64,000 nt of DNA from Burkholderia humptydooensis. GTDB lineage: Bacteria; Pseudomonadota; Gammaproteobacteria; Burkholderiales; Burkholderiaceae. Below are positions 39,496 to 48,065 of this stretch, in pieces (position 1 is the stretch's first letter; each line of letters begins with the position of its first letter). The stretch covers positions 1,674,001 to 1,738,000 of the forward strand of contig NZ_CP013380.1 of the NCBI RefSeq assembly GCF_001513745.1. The letters are read 5' to 3'. Both the position numbers and the translations under genes were made by a program. Under the pieces are notes generated by a model. That model searched no databases. It saw nothing but the letters and a program-made list of their open reading frames with translations, and had not been told where the DNA came from.

Positions 39496-39825
39496 CGCTT
39501 CGTTTCTCCAAACCGGGTGATCGTTTTTCTTGAGGGGGCGTGCGCAGTGTCGGTAGCGGCAAAGTCGCTGCAAAGCCGTTCAGATGAACGGTGCGGGAAA
39601 CCCTCCAGGCATCCTGAATGCCGTCATGCCGCGGCGCGCGCGGGCGGCTGCGGCGCGACGGCGTCGATGACGCGGTGCGGCAGCGCGCCGACACCGTTCA
39701 AATGGATGGGACATTCGCGCGTTCGCGCACGGGCGGTTTTCAAAAAAGCCGGCGGCTATAATCAAGCGCTCAGCGAAGCGATCGAAGCGCGCAAGGCCGG
39801 CTGCGAGCGGGCAAGGGAGCGGTCA
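39496..39825. other. 330-bp divergent control region (porin operon / LuxR gene)
   Basis: Contains GGCAT-CCTGA-ATGCC (39608-39622), an inverted repeat about 115 bp before the porin ATG, and TATAAT (39757-39762), a perfect -10 for the rightward LuxR gene. That -10 places the start of transcription near 39769, in keeping with the GTG start at 39826. I see no gene here. Confidence 0.55.
39757..39762 (+). promoter_or_regulatory. -10 element of the LuxR-type gene
   Basis: Perfect TATAAT in CGGCTATAATCAAGC. A matching -35 is weak (GTTTTC region near 39736), which may mean activator dependence. Confidence 0.55.
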
Positions 39826-40974
39826 GTGGTGGCGAGCAGGGCGGGATTCCGGCAGGACATCGATGCGCTGCGCGACGTGCCGGCGGCGATCGTGCTCGAC
39901 GAAGCCGCGTGGCCGCCGCTTGCGTTGCGCCGGCGCGATTTCGACGGCGTCACGCAGACGCCCGGCCCGGCGTCGCGCGAGCTGAGCCTATTCCTGCTCG
40001 ATCTGTACGCGGTCGCGAGCCGCGCGTCGATCGGCGAGTTCGAGTGCCGCTTCTTTCAGTTGCTGTTGCGCTATCTGCCGTTCGACGCCGGCTGGACGGG
40101 CGTCGCGAACCACACGCCGACCGGCCCCGTGATGCACAACAGCTATCTGTACCGGCTGCCGCACGAGTTCTTCCCCGACTGGAAGCGCGTGCGCGACTGC
40201 GATCCGCTTGCGCACCGGACCTTGCATGGCGCATACGGCCGGGCGGCGATCCTGTCCGTCGTCGAGCCGGGGCTCGATGGGCGTTTTCGCGACTGGTGCG
40301 TCAAATACGGGCTCGCGCAACTGATGTGCGTGTGCACGCTCGACCGGCGTTTCGGACTCGCGACGTTTCTGTCGATCTACCGGCAGGCCCTGAATCGTCC
40401 GTTCACCGAAGACGACGCGCGCCGCTACGAAGACGTGATCCCGCACCTCGCGGCCGCGCTGACGATCAACCGCGCCGCGCAGCTCACGCGCCTGCGCAGC
40501 GAGGCGGCCGCATCGACGATGCGCGCGATCTGCGACAACTTCGGCGTGCTGCATCACGCGGACGCCGGCTTCGGCGCGGTGCTGCGCACCGAGTGGCCGG
40601 ACTGGGCCGGCTCGCGGCTGCCGCCCGCGCTCGTCGAGCACCTGCGCCGCCACGCGTCGCAGCCGTATTTGGGCGACGCGCTGCGCCTGCGGTGCGTGCC
40701 CGTCGCCGGACTGTTCCAGCTCGAGGTGCGGCCGCGCTCGCTGCTCGATCGCCTGAGTCCGCGCGAGCTCGCGGCGATCCGCTATTACGGCGAGGGGCGC
40801 TCGCACAAGGAGGTCGCGCAGCAGATGGAGATCGCGCCCGCGACCGTGCGCCACTATCTGCGCTGCGCGTATCGCAAGCTCGGGATGCACGACAAGAGCC
40901 AGATATCGGGCGTGCTCGGCGAGCTCGATCGCGCCGCCGAGGGAGCCGGCGCGGCGCGCGACATCGACGAGTGA
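39826..40974 (+). CDS. LuxR-type HTH transcriptional regulator
   Basis: 382 residues from GTG 39826, which has AAGGGAG six bases upstream and lies about 57 bases after the likely transcription start; ATG starts further up precede the -10 box and are rejected. The C-terminal 65 residues are a LuxR/FixJ helix-turn-helix: LSPRELAAIRYYGEGRSHKEVAQQMEIAPATVRHYLRCAYRKLGM. The N-terminal 300 residues have no clear receiver or autoinducer domain, so it may sense a ligand directly. It diverges from the porin operon and is the obvious candidate to control it. Confidence 0.83.
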   Translation: MVASRAGFRQDIDALRDVPAAIVLDEAAWPPLALRRRDFDGVTQTPGPASRELSLFLLDLYAVASRASIGEFECRFFQLLLRYLPFDAGWTGVANHTPTGPVMHNSYLYRLPHEFFPDWKRVRDCDPLAHRTLHGAYGRAAILSVVEPGLDGRFRDWCVKYGLAQLMCVCTLDRRFGLATFLSIYRQALNRPFTEDDARRYEDVIPHLAAALTINRAAQLTRLRSEAAASTMRAICDNFGVLHHADAGFGAVLRTEWPDWAGSRLPPALVEHLRRHASQPYLGDALRLRCVPVAGLFQLEVRPRSLLDRLSPRELAAIRYYGEGRSHKEVAQQMEIAPATVRHYLRCAYRKLGMHDKSQISGVLGELDRAAEGAGAARDIDE

Positions 40975-41056
40975 CGCGCGGTGCGCGACCAGATGGTTGT
41001 GCACGCAACTATTTGGCTCTATGCTCGCCGCTTTATTGAACGAGGAGGGGGTGCAT

Positions 41057-42046
41057 ATGGATCGGGCACCGGTGCGCGCGGCGATCGTCGGAATCGGCGC
41101 GATCGGCGGGCTGTTCGCGGCGGCGCTTGCGCGCGCGGGCTGGGACGTGAGCGCGTTCGCGCGCGGCGCGACGCTCGATGCGCTGCGCGAGCGCGGGCTG
41201 CGGATCGTCGGCGAGTCCGGCGACGAAGCGGCGGTCCCGCTGCGCGCGAGCGACGACGCGCGCGTGCTCGGCGAACAGGACTACGTCGTCGTCGCGCTGA
41301 AGGCGCAGGCGTTGCCGGCGCTCGCCGCGCGCATCGCGCCGCTCGTCGGGCCGCGCACGACCGTCGTCGCCGCGATGAACGGGCTGCCGTGGTGGTTTTT
41401 CGACGGCTTCGGCGGTCCGCTCGACGGCGCCGTGCTCGACGCGGTCGATCCGGGCGGCGTAACGGCCGCGGCGCTGCCGCCCGCGCGCGCGATCGGCTGC
41501 GTGGTCCACCTGTCGTCGGCGACGCGCGAGCCGGGCGTCGTCGTGCGCGGCCGCGGCAACCGGCTGATCGTCGGCGCGCCGCGCCCCGAGCTGCTCGATC
41601 CGGCCGCACGCGTCGCCGGCGCGCTTGCGGCGGGCGGCTTCGACGTCGAGCGCTCGGCCGACATCCGCACCGACATCTGGGCGAAGCTCTGGGGCAACAT
41701 GAACATGAATCCGCTGAGCGCGCTGACGGGCTCGGCGGCGGACCGCCTGCTCGACGATCCGTATACGAACGCGCTCGCGCTGCGGATGATGGAGGAGGCC
41801 GACGCGATCGGCGCGCGGCTCGGATTGTCGGCGGGGATGAGCGGCGCCGAGCGGATCGCGGTGACGCGCCAGTTGGGCGCGTTCAGGACGTCGATGCTGC
41901 AGGACCTGGAGGCGGGGCGGCCGCTCGAAGTCGGGCCGATTCTCGGCGTGTTCCCGGAGCTCGGCCGCAAGCTGGGCGTGCCGACGCCGTATTGCGACGC
42001 GGTGCTCGGGCTGTTGCGCCAGCGGGCGTTCAATTCCGGGCTGTGA
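41057..42046 (+). CDS. 2-dehydropantoate 2-reductase family oxidoreductase
   Basis: 329 residues. Rossmann start AAIVGIGAIGGLFAAALARAG (GxGAIG is characteristic), then VVALKAQALP, MNGLPWWFF and the KLWGNMNMNPLSALTGS segment with the catalytic Lys and Asn, matching the PanE/ApbA family. Family members reduce ketopantoate in CoA synthesis, but many paralogues act on other 2-oxoacids. The MNGLPWWFFDGFGG type is usually a paralogue, so I give no gene symbol. ATG 41057 has GGAGGGGG upstream. Confidence 0.8.
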   Translation: MDRAPVRAAIVGIGAIGGLFAAALARAGWDVSAFARGATLDALRERGLRIVGESGDEAAVPLRASDDARVLGEQDYVVVALKAQALPALAARIAPLVGPRTTVVAAMNGLPWWFFDGFGGPLDGAVLDAVDPGGVTAAALPPARAIGCVVHLSSATREPGVVVRGRGNRLIVGAPRPELLDPAARVAGALAAGGFDVERSADIRTDIWAKLWGNMNMNPLSALTGSAADRLLDDPYTNALALRMMEEADAIGARLGLSAGMSGAERIAVTRQLGAFRTSMLQDLEAGRPLEVGPILGVFPELGRKLGVPTPYCDAVLGLLRQRAFNSGL

Positions 42047-42127
42047 CGCGTCGCGCGGCGGCCGGCCAGTTCGCCGATTGCGCCGGCAGGTCGACCGGCG
42101 GCGACGGGCCAGCGGGCGATCGGCCGC

Positions 42128-42577
42128 TCAATTCTCGCGTTCGCGCGCGCCGGCGATGATCTTGTCGAGCGCACGACTGAACGCCGCCCTTTCGCTTTCG
42201 CTCAGGCAGTCGAGCAGCGTGGCGTTCCACTTGCGCGCGATCGGCATGATTTTCCGGTTGAGCGCGGCGCCCGCCGGCGTGAGCGCGATCAGCACGACGC
42301 GCCCGTCGTCGTCGCTCGGGCCGCGCTTGACGAGCCCGCGCCGGATCAGCGCCTCGGCCGCGCGGCTCGCCTGGCTTTTGTCGAGGTTCGCGCGCCGCGC
42401 GAGCTCCATGATCGAGAACGGCCCGAACGCGCCGACCGACGCGATGATCCGCGCCTCGGGCAGCGATACGCCGAGCCTCGTCTGATACAGCTCGCCGATT
42501 CCGCGATCGGACAGCTTGTTCAGCACGTGCATCCGGTAGGTCATGAACTGGTCGAGCCCGACTTTGCTGCCTGCCAT
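42128..42577 (-). CDS. MarR-family transcriptional regulator
   Basis: 149 residues. Winged-helix core: LPEARIIASVGAFGPFSIMELARRANLDKSQASRAAEALIRRGLVKRGPSDDDGRVVLIALTPAG, where the RxxSxxDRRxxx-type wing is visible as SDDDGRVV. The N- and C-terminal helices give the dimer. ATG 42577 fits; an upstream frame extension is not needed. It lies 102 bp downstream of the glycerate kinase gene on the same strand. Confidence 0.9.
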   Translation of the reverse strand: MAGSKVGLDQFMTYRMHVLNKLSDRGIGELYQTRLGVSLPEARIIASVGAFGPFSIMELARRANLDKSQASRAAEALIRRGLVKRGPSDDDGRVVLIALTPAGAALNRKIMPIARKWNATLLDCLSESERAAFSRALDKIIAGAREREN

Positions 42578-42679
42578 GTCGTGTCCTGAATGAGGGGTGC
42601 GGCCCGATTGTTGCCGCATCGCGGCGCGCGGTCAACGGTGCGGTTCGCGGCGCGATTCGCGGCGCTACGGCCGCGCCCG

Positions 42680-43843
42680 TCACGCGCGGCCGTAGCGCAG
42701 CCGCGTCAGTTGCTCGGCCGCGTTCTCGATGAGGCGCGCGGCGTCGCGCAGCGCGGCGTCGAGCGCGATCGGACCGGGCGCCGGCGAGAAGCAGCCGTCG
42801 AAATGTTCGGACAATTGCGGCAGCGCTGCCGTGTCGATGGCGCCCGACAGCAGTGTCGCCGGCACGCCCGCCGCGCGCGCATGCCGGCACGCGACGAACG
42901 GCGCCTTGCCGTGCAGCGTCTGCGCATCCGAGCGGCCTTCGCCCGTGATCATCCAGTTCGCGCCCGCGAGCGCCGCATCGAGCCCGATCTGCCGCGCGAC
43001 GACTTCGGCGCCCGGCTCGAAGCGCGCGCCGAGCACGTGCAGCGCGAAGCCGAGCCCGCCCGCCGCGCCGGCGCCGGGCAAGTCGCGGGCGCGACGGGCG
43101 GAAGCCCCGGTGGAGCGGCCCTCGAGCGCGGCTTCGACGAGCGTCGCGAAATGGCCGAGCGCGGTGTCGAGCGGCGCGACCTGCGCGGGCGTCACGCCCT
43201 TTTGCGGGCCGAACACGGCGGTCGCGCCGTGCTCGCCGGTGAGCGGGTTGTCGACGTCGGACATCGCGACGAACGACGCGTCGGCCACGCGCGCGTCGAG
43301 CCCGGCGACGTCGACGCTCGCGACGTGCGCGAGCCGCTCGGGCGTCGGCTCGATCTCGCGGCCGTGCGCATCGAACGCGCGCAGGCCGAGGCCGGCCAGA
43401 AGGCCCGCGCCGGCGTCGTTCGTGCTGCTGCCGCCGAGCGCGACGTAGAACGTGCGCACGCCGTCGTCGAGAAGCGCGCGGATCGCGTCGCCGAGCCCGC
43501 GCGTGCTGCGCGCGGCAACGGGTAGGCGCATGCCGGCCGGATCGGTGATGCCGACGATCTCCGCCGTCTCGACAATCGCCGTGCGCGCGTCGATGAGGCC
43601 GACGGCGGCGTCGCGCGGCGCGAGCGACGCGCCCGGCACGCGCAGCGTTCGACGCGTGCCGCCGTGCGCGAGCAGCGCATCGAGCGTGCCTTCGCCGCCG
43701 TCCGCCATCGGCCGGCGCCGGACGACGGCGTCGGGGCGCGCCCGCGCGACGCCGGCCGCGATCGCGTCCGCGGCCTGCTCGGCGGACAGCGAGCCCTTGA
43801 ACGAATCGGGCGCAATGACGACGACGGGCGAGGGCGGCGGCAT
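42680..43843 (-). CDS. Glycerate kinase (GlxK/GarK family)
   Basis: 387 residues. VVIAPDSFKGSLSAEQAADAIAAG is the family start, DGGEGTLDAL, YVALGGSSTNDAGAGLLAGLG (glycine-rich phosphate loop) and the GAAGGLGFAL and GEGRSDAQTLHGKAP stretches define glycerate 2-kinase. It phosphorylates glycerate made from glyoxylate via tartronate semialdehyde. ATG 43843 has GGAG upstream. It may complete the route used by ureide-derived glyoxylate at the left end of the window. Confidence 0.9.
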   Translation of the reverse strand: MPPPSPVVVIAPDSFKGSLSAEQAADAIAAGVARARPDAVVRRRPMADGGEGTLDALLAHGGTRRTLRVPGASLAPRDAAVGLIDARTAIVETAEIVGITDPAGMRLPVAARSTRGLGDAIRALLDDGVRTFYVALGGSSTNDAGAGLLAGLGLRAFDAHGREIEPTPERLAHVASVDVAGLDARVADASFVAMSDVDNPLTGEHGATAVFGPQKGVTPAQVAPLDTALGHFATLVEAALEGRSTGASARRARDLPGAGAAGGLGFALHVLGARFEPGAEVVARQIGLDAALAGANWMITGEGRSDAQTLHGKAPFVACRHARAAGVPATLLSGAIDTAALPQLSEHFDGCFSPAPGPIALDAALRDAARLIENAAEQLTRLRYGRA

Positions 43844-44291
43844 GGTGTCTCCGGATGCGGTTCGTGATGGCGGGCGGTTCGCGCGGGGCGGCGGGCACGC
43901 CGCACGCATGCGCACGCGTGCGGCGCGAGGGCGGGCGACGGACCGTGAAGGGAGCTTACCGGATGGCTGGCGCGTGCGGGATATGGCGGCGCGCATGTCC
44001 GGGATCGCGCGGCGGCATGCGGCTGGCGGCGACGCGCGGCGATGCTGCGGCGCGCCACTGCCCGAACTCGCGGTGAGGGGAAAATAGTTTGCTAGAATAG
44101 CCGATTCTTCCGGCCAAAGCCGTGCTTCAAGCCGCCGACGGCTCGCATGGGGCGCACGCGCAGTCGGGCGCGGACCGCGCCCGACTGCGCCCGCATGAGC
44201 GAGACGGCGGTGCGCGACGGCGCGTCCGCCGCAAGGCTGGCACGGCAAGGAAAAACCGATTCGCTCGAATAATTTTAGGACGATTGAAGCC
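43844..44291. other. 448-bp divergent region and tig leader
   Basis: No gene. TAGAAT at 44093-44098 (GCTAGAATAGCC) is a likely -10 for tig, giving a leader of nearly 190 bases. That leader contains a 33-bp perfect palindrome (44158-44190) and ends with an AGGA ribosome site (TTTTAGGACG) 11 bases before the tig ATG. Confidence 0.6.
44158..44190 (+). promoter_or_regulatory. 33-bp perfect palindrome in the tig 5' leader
   Basis: Two 16-base arms (44158-44173 and 44175-44190) are exact reverse complements around one A. In RNA this gives a 14-bp all-paired stem with a GGACC loop. No T run follows, so it is not a simple terminator. It lies about 100 bases before the tig start codon. Confidence 0.8.
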
Positions 44292-45641
44292 ATGGCTAAC
44301 GTTGTTGAAAACCTCGGCAAGCTCGAACGCCGCGTGACGATCTCCCTGCCGAAGGATGTCGTGCAGAAGGAGATCGACGCCCGTATCCAGAAACTCGCGA
44401 AGAACGTGCGCATGCCGGGCTTCCGCCCGGGCAAGGTGCCGCTCAAGATGGTCACGCAGCAGTATGCGGGCCAGGTCGAGGCAGAGGTGCTGAGCGACAA
44501 GATCGGTCAGGAATTCTTCACGATCAGCCGTGCGGAAAACCTGCGCGTCGCGGGTCAGCCGAGCTTTGCGCCGAAGCAGGATGCGGCGGAAGAGGGCGCG
44601 TACGCGTTCGACGCGACGTTCGAGGTGTATCCGGAAGTGAAGATCGGCGATCTGGCGGCGGCTGAAGTCGAGCGCTCGACGACGACGATCGGCGACGCCG
44701 AGATCGACCGCACGCTCGACATCCTGCGCAAGCAGCGCGTGCACTTCCACGCGCGCGGCGAAGGCGGCGAGCACGGCGACGGCGGCGCGGACACGGCCGC
44801 GCAGAACGGCGACCGCGTGACGGTCGACTTCGTCGGCAAGATCGACGGCGTCGCGTTCCAGGGCGGCACGGCCGAAGACTTCGTGTTCGTGCTCGGCGAA
44901 GGGCGGATGCTGCCCGAATTCGAGACGGCGGCGCTCGGCCTGAAGGCGGGCGAGCCGCGCGAATTCGACCTGAAGTTCCCGGACGACTATCACGGCAAGG
45001 ACGTGGCGGGCAAGACCGCGCAGTTCACGGTCACGATGAAGAAGGTCGAGTGGCCGCACCTGCCCGCGATCGACGCCGATTTCTCGAAGTCGCTCGGCAT
45101 CGAGGACGGCGATCTGACGAAGATGCGCGGCGAGATCAAGGAAAACCTCGAGCGCGAGGCGAAGCGCCGCACGCAGTCGATCGTGAAGAACCAGGTGATG
45201 GACGCGCTCCTGAAGATCTCCGAGCTTGACGTGCCGAAGGCGCTCATCGAGCAGGACCAGCAGCGCCTTGTCGAGATGGCCCGCCAGGACCTCGCGCAGC
45301 GCGGCGTGCCGAACGCGAAGGACGCGCCGATTCCGGTCGAGATGTTCGCCGAGCAGGCCGAGCGCCGCGTGAAGCTCGGCCTCGTGCTCGCCGAGCTGGT
45401 GAAGGCGAACGGCCTCGAGGCGAAGCCCGAGCAGATCCGCGCGGAAGTCGACGAATTCGCGAAGAGCTACGAGGACCCGAAGGAAGTGGTCCGCTGGTAT
45501 TATTCGAATCAGCAGCGCCTCGCCGAAATGGAAGCGTTCGTTGTTGAGAGCAACGTCGTCGATTTCGTGCTGGGCAAGGCGAAGGTGACGGACAAGGAAG
45601 TAAGCTTCGAAGCACTGGCGAGCGCAACGGCGCAAGCGTAA
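44292..45641 (+). CDS. tig: Trigger factor, ribosome-bound chaperone
   Basis: 449 residues. The N-terminal ribosome-binding domain has the signature GFRPGKVP (residues 43-50 region, FRxGKxP). The FKBP-type PPIase domain (about 170-255) shows [19 protein letters not shown] and FELGAL-like [11 protein letters not shown]. The helical chaperone arms follow. It protects nascent chains at the ribosome exit. First gene of tig-clpP-clpX-lon, with its own terminator before clpP. Confidence 0.97.
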   Translation: MANVVENLGKLERRVTISLPKDVVQKEIDARIQKLAKNVRMPGFRPGKVPLKMVTQQYAGQVEAEVLSDKIGQEFFTISRAENLRVAGQPSFAPKQDAAEEGAYAFDATFEVYPEVKIGDLAAAEVERSTTTIGDAEIDRTLDILRKQRVHFHARGEGGEHGDGGADTAAQNGDRVTVDFVGKIDGVAFQGGTAEDFVFVLGEGRMLPEFETAALGLKAGEPREFDLKFPDDYHGKDVAGKTAQFTVTMKKVEWPHLPAIDADFSKSLGIEDGDLTKMRGEIKENLEREAKRRTQSIVKNQVMDALLKISELDVPKALIEQDQQRLVEMARQDLAQRGVPNAKDAPIPVEMFAEQAERRVKLGLVLAELVKANGLEAKPEQIRAEVDEFAKSYEDPKEVVRWYYSNQQRLAEMEAFVVESNVVDFVLGKAKVTDKEVSFEALASATAQA

Positions 45642-45653
45642 GTTTCGCTCTAG

Positions 45654-45699
45654 CGGCGTGCCGGCTGTCGGAGCGACGACGGCCCGCACGCCGTTTTTT
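45654..45699 (+). terminator. Terminator between tig and clpP
   Basis: CGGCGTGC (45654-45661) pairs with GCACGCCG (45686-45693), followed by T6. The loop region is long (24 bases) and may itself fold. clpP is therefore likely to have its own promoter in 45700-45785. Confidence 0.7.
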
Positions 45700-45785
45700 C
45701 ATCGGCGCGGCGCCGCGCCGCGTGTGCGACGCTCCCCGGCTCGTTTCCTGCCGTTCAATACTCATTCTCGGACAAGGCTCATTGA

Positions 45786-46439
45786 ATGATTAATCGCGCT
45801 CAATTGCTGGACACGTTGGCTTCGCAAGCCCCGCGGGATTTCGAGGCGCAAGCGCTCGGGCTCGTGCCGATCGTCGTCGAGACGAGTGGCCGCGGCGAGC
45901 GTTCGTACGACATCTACTCGCGGCTCCTGAAAGAGCGCATCGTGTTCATGGTCGGCGAGGTCAACGACCAGACGGCGAATCTCGTCGTCGCGCAGCTCCT
46001 GTTCCTCGAAAGCGAGAATCCCGACAAGGACATCAGCCTGTACATCAACAGCCCGGGCGGCTCGGTGTCGGCGGGGATGGCGATCTACGACACGATGCAG
46101 TTCGTGAAGCCGGACGTGTCGACGCTCTGCATGGGCCTCGCGGCCAGCATGGGGGCGTTCCTGCTCGCGTCGGGCGCGAAGGGCAAGCGCTATGCGCTGC
46201 CGAACGCGCGCGTGATGATCCACCAGCCGCTCGGCGGCGCGCGCGGCCAGGCGTCGGACATCGAGATCCAGGCGCGCGAGATCCTCTACCTGAAGGACCG
46301 CCTGAACCACCTGCTCGCCCACCATACCGGTCAGGACGTCGAGCGCATCGCGCGCGACACCGACCGTGATAATTTCATGTCCAGCGAAGATGCGAAGGCG
46401 TATGGGCTGATCGACCACGTGTCGACGAAGCGTCCGTAA
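45786..46439 (+). CDS. clpP: ATP-dependent Clp protease proteolytic subunit
   Basis: 217 residues. Catalytic Ser in [14 protein letters not shown], His in [20 protein letters not shown] and the downstream Asp ([25 protein letters not shown]) are all present. The N-terminal axial loop residues precede [24 protein letters not shown] segments. ClpP forms the double heptamer that degrades proteins fed by ClpX or ClpA. clpX follows at 160 bp. Confidence 0.97.
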
Positions 46440-46598
46440 GCTTTAGTGGGGTGCCGCCCCAATAGGAGCGGCGCCCGCCACGCGCCCCGAGCATCTGCGG
46501 CAAAAGAACATGCCGGCGTTTCCCGAGTATTTACCAGGTCATGGTGCCGGGGACAAACGGCGTATCATGTAACTCACGTGTCCGGAGGCTCTACATTC

Positions 46599-47870
46599 AT
46601 GGCGGACAAGAAAGGTTCGAACAGCGAGAAGCTGTTGTATTGCTCGTTTTGCGGCAAAAGCCAGCATGAGGTGAAGAAACTCATCGCGGGGCCGTCGGTG
46701 TTCATCTGCGATGAATGCATCGATTTGTGCAACGAGATCATCCGGGACGAAGCGGCCGCGGCGGGTGTCGAAGCCAGCCTGTCCAAATCCGACCTGCCGA
46801 GCCCGCAGGAGATTCGCGACATCCTCGATCAGTACGTGATCGGCCAGGAGCGCGCGAAGAAGATCCTCGCCGTCGCCGTGTACAACCACTACAAGCGCCT
46901 GAAGCATCTCGACAAGAAGGACGACGTCGAGCTGTCGAAGAGCAACATCCTGCTGATCGGCCCGACGGGCTCCGGCAAGACGCTTCTCGCGCAGACCCTC
47001 GCGCGCCTGCTGAACGTGCCGTTCGTGATCGCCGACGCGACCACGCTGACGGAAGCCGGCTATGTCGGCGAGGACGTCGAGAACATCATCCAGAAGCTGC
47101 TGCAGAACTGCAACTACGAGGTCGAGAAGGCGCAGCGCGGGATCGTCTACATCGACGAGATCGACAAGATCAGCCGCAAGTCGGACAACCCGTCGATCAC
47201 CCGCGACGTGTCGGGCGAGGGCGTCCAGCAGGCGCTGCTGAAGCTCGTCGAGGGCACGATGGCGTCGGTGCCGCCGCAGGGCGGCCGCAAGCATCCGAAC
47301 CAGGATTTCATCCAGGTCGACACGACCAACATCCTGTTCATCTGCGGCGGCGCGTTCGACGGCCTGGAGAAGGTGATCACCGATCGCACCGAGAAGACGG
47401 GCATCGGTTTCGGCGCGACCGTGAAGAGCAAGCAGGAGCGGGACGCGGGCGAGGTGCTGCGCGAGGTCGAGCCGGAAGACCTGATCAAATTCGGGTTGAT
47501 CCCCGAGCTGATCGGCCGGCTGCCCGTCGTCGCGACGCTCGGCAAGCTCGACGAAGCCGCGCTGATGAAGATTCTCGTCGAGCCGAAGAACGCGCTCGTC
47601 AAGCAATACCAGAAGCTGTTCGCGATGGAGCGGGTCGAACTCGAAATTCGTCCGGACGCGCTGCAGGCGGTCGCCCGCAAGGCGATTCGCCGCAAGACGG
47701 GCGCGCGCGGGCTGCGCTCGATCATCGAGCAGGCGCTCCTCGACGTGATGTACGAATTGCCGACCCTCAAGGGGGTCAGCAAGGTGATCATCGACGACAA
47801 TGTCATCGAAGGAGACGGCAAGCCGTTACTCATCTATGAGGACACGCCGAAAGTGGCGGGTTCGAATTGA
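46599..47870 (+). CDS. clpX: Clp protease ATP-binding subunit ClpX
   Basis: 423 residues. An N-terminal C4 zinc finger ([11 protein letters not shown]...CDECIDLC), Walker [13 protein letters not shown], pore loop [10 protein letters not shown], Walker [11 protein letters not shown], the ClpP-binding loop region (GFGATV) and sensor 2 [10 protein letters not shown] are all intact. ClpX unfolds ssrA-tagged and adaptor-delivered substrates into ClpP. ATG 46599 is the family start; the upstream in-frame extension is leader. Confidence 0.97.
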   Translation: MADKKGSNSEKLLYCSFCGKSQHEVKKLIAGPSVFICDECIDLCNEIIRDEAAAAGVEASLSKSDLPSPQEIRDILDQYVIGQERAKKILAVAVYNHYKRLKHLDKKDDVELSKSNILLIGPTGSGKTLLAQTLARLLNVPFVIADATTLTEAGYVGEDVENIIQKLLQNCNYEVEKAQRGIVYIDEIDKISRKSDNPSITRDVSGEGVQQALLKLVEGTMASVPPQGGRKHPNQDFIQVDTTNILFICGGAFDGLEKVITDRTEKTGIGFGATVKSKQERDAGEVLREVEPEDLIKFGLIPELIGRLPVVATLGKLDEAALMKILVEPKNALVKQYQKLFAMERVELEIRPDALQAVARKAIRRKTGARGLRSIIEQALLDVMYELPTLKGVSKVIIDDNVIEGDGKPLLIYEDTPKVAGSN

Positions 47871-47892
47871 CCGGCTTTGACGTTTCGTGTGC

Positions 47893-47930
47893 AAAAAAGC
47901 CGTTCATGGAATCGTGAACGGCTTTTTTTC
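47893..47930 (+). terminator. Terminator after clpX
   Basis: AAAAAAGCCGTTCA and TGAACGGCTTTTTTT form a long stem around GGAATC. Strong T run. It separates clpX from lon. Confidence 0.92.
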
Positions 47931-47957
47931 GTTTATCTTGTGGGTAACTCTGACTCG

Positions 47958-47969
47958 TACCGTACGGTA
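47958..47969. promoter_or_regulatory. 12-bp perfect palindrome in the lon upstream region
   Basis: TACCGTACGGTA, about 97 bp before the lon ATG, just after the clpX terminator and before an AT-rich stretch (ACTTTTTTACTGAATATTTC). Position suits an operator or activator site of the lon promoter. No sigma-32 consensus is evident. Confidence 0.45.
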
Positions 47970-48065
47970 ACTTTTTTACTGAATATTTCCCACGCGCTGA
48001 AGGCTTGCAATCCGCTATGCCGGCCTTACTTACCGAACAATTGATTCCACTCATGGGGAAATGAA

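Noticed and set aside
39016..39825. Longer N-terminus for the LuxR-type regulator
   Set aside because: The upstream in-frame part overlaps the porin gene on the other strand and lies before the TATAAT element; GTG 39826 has a good ribosome site.
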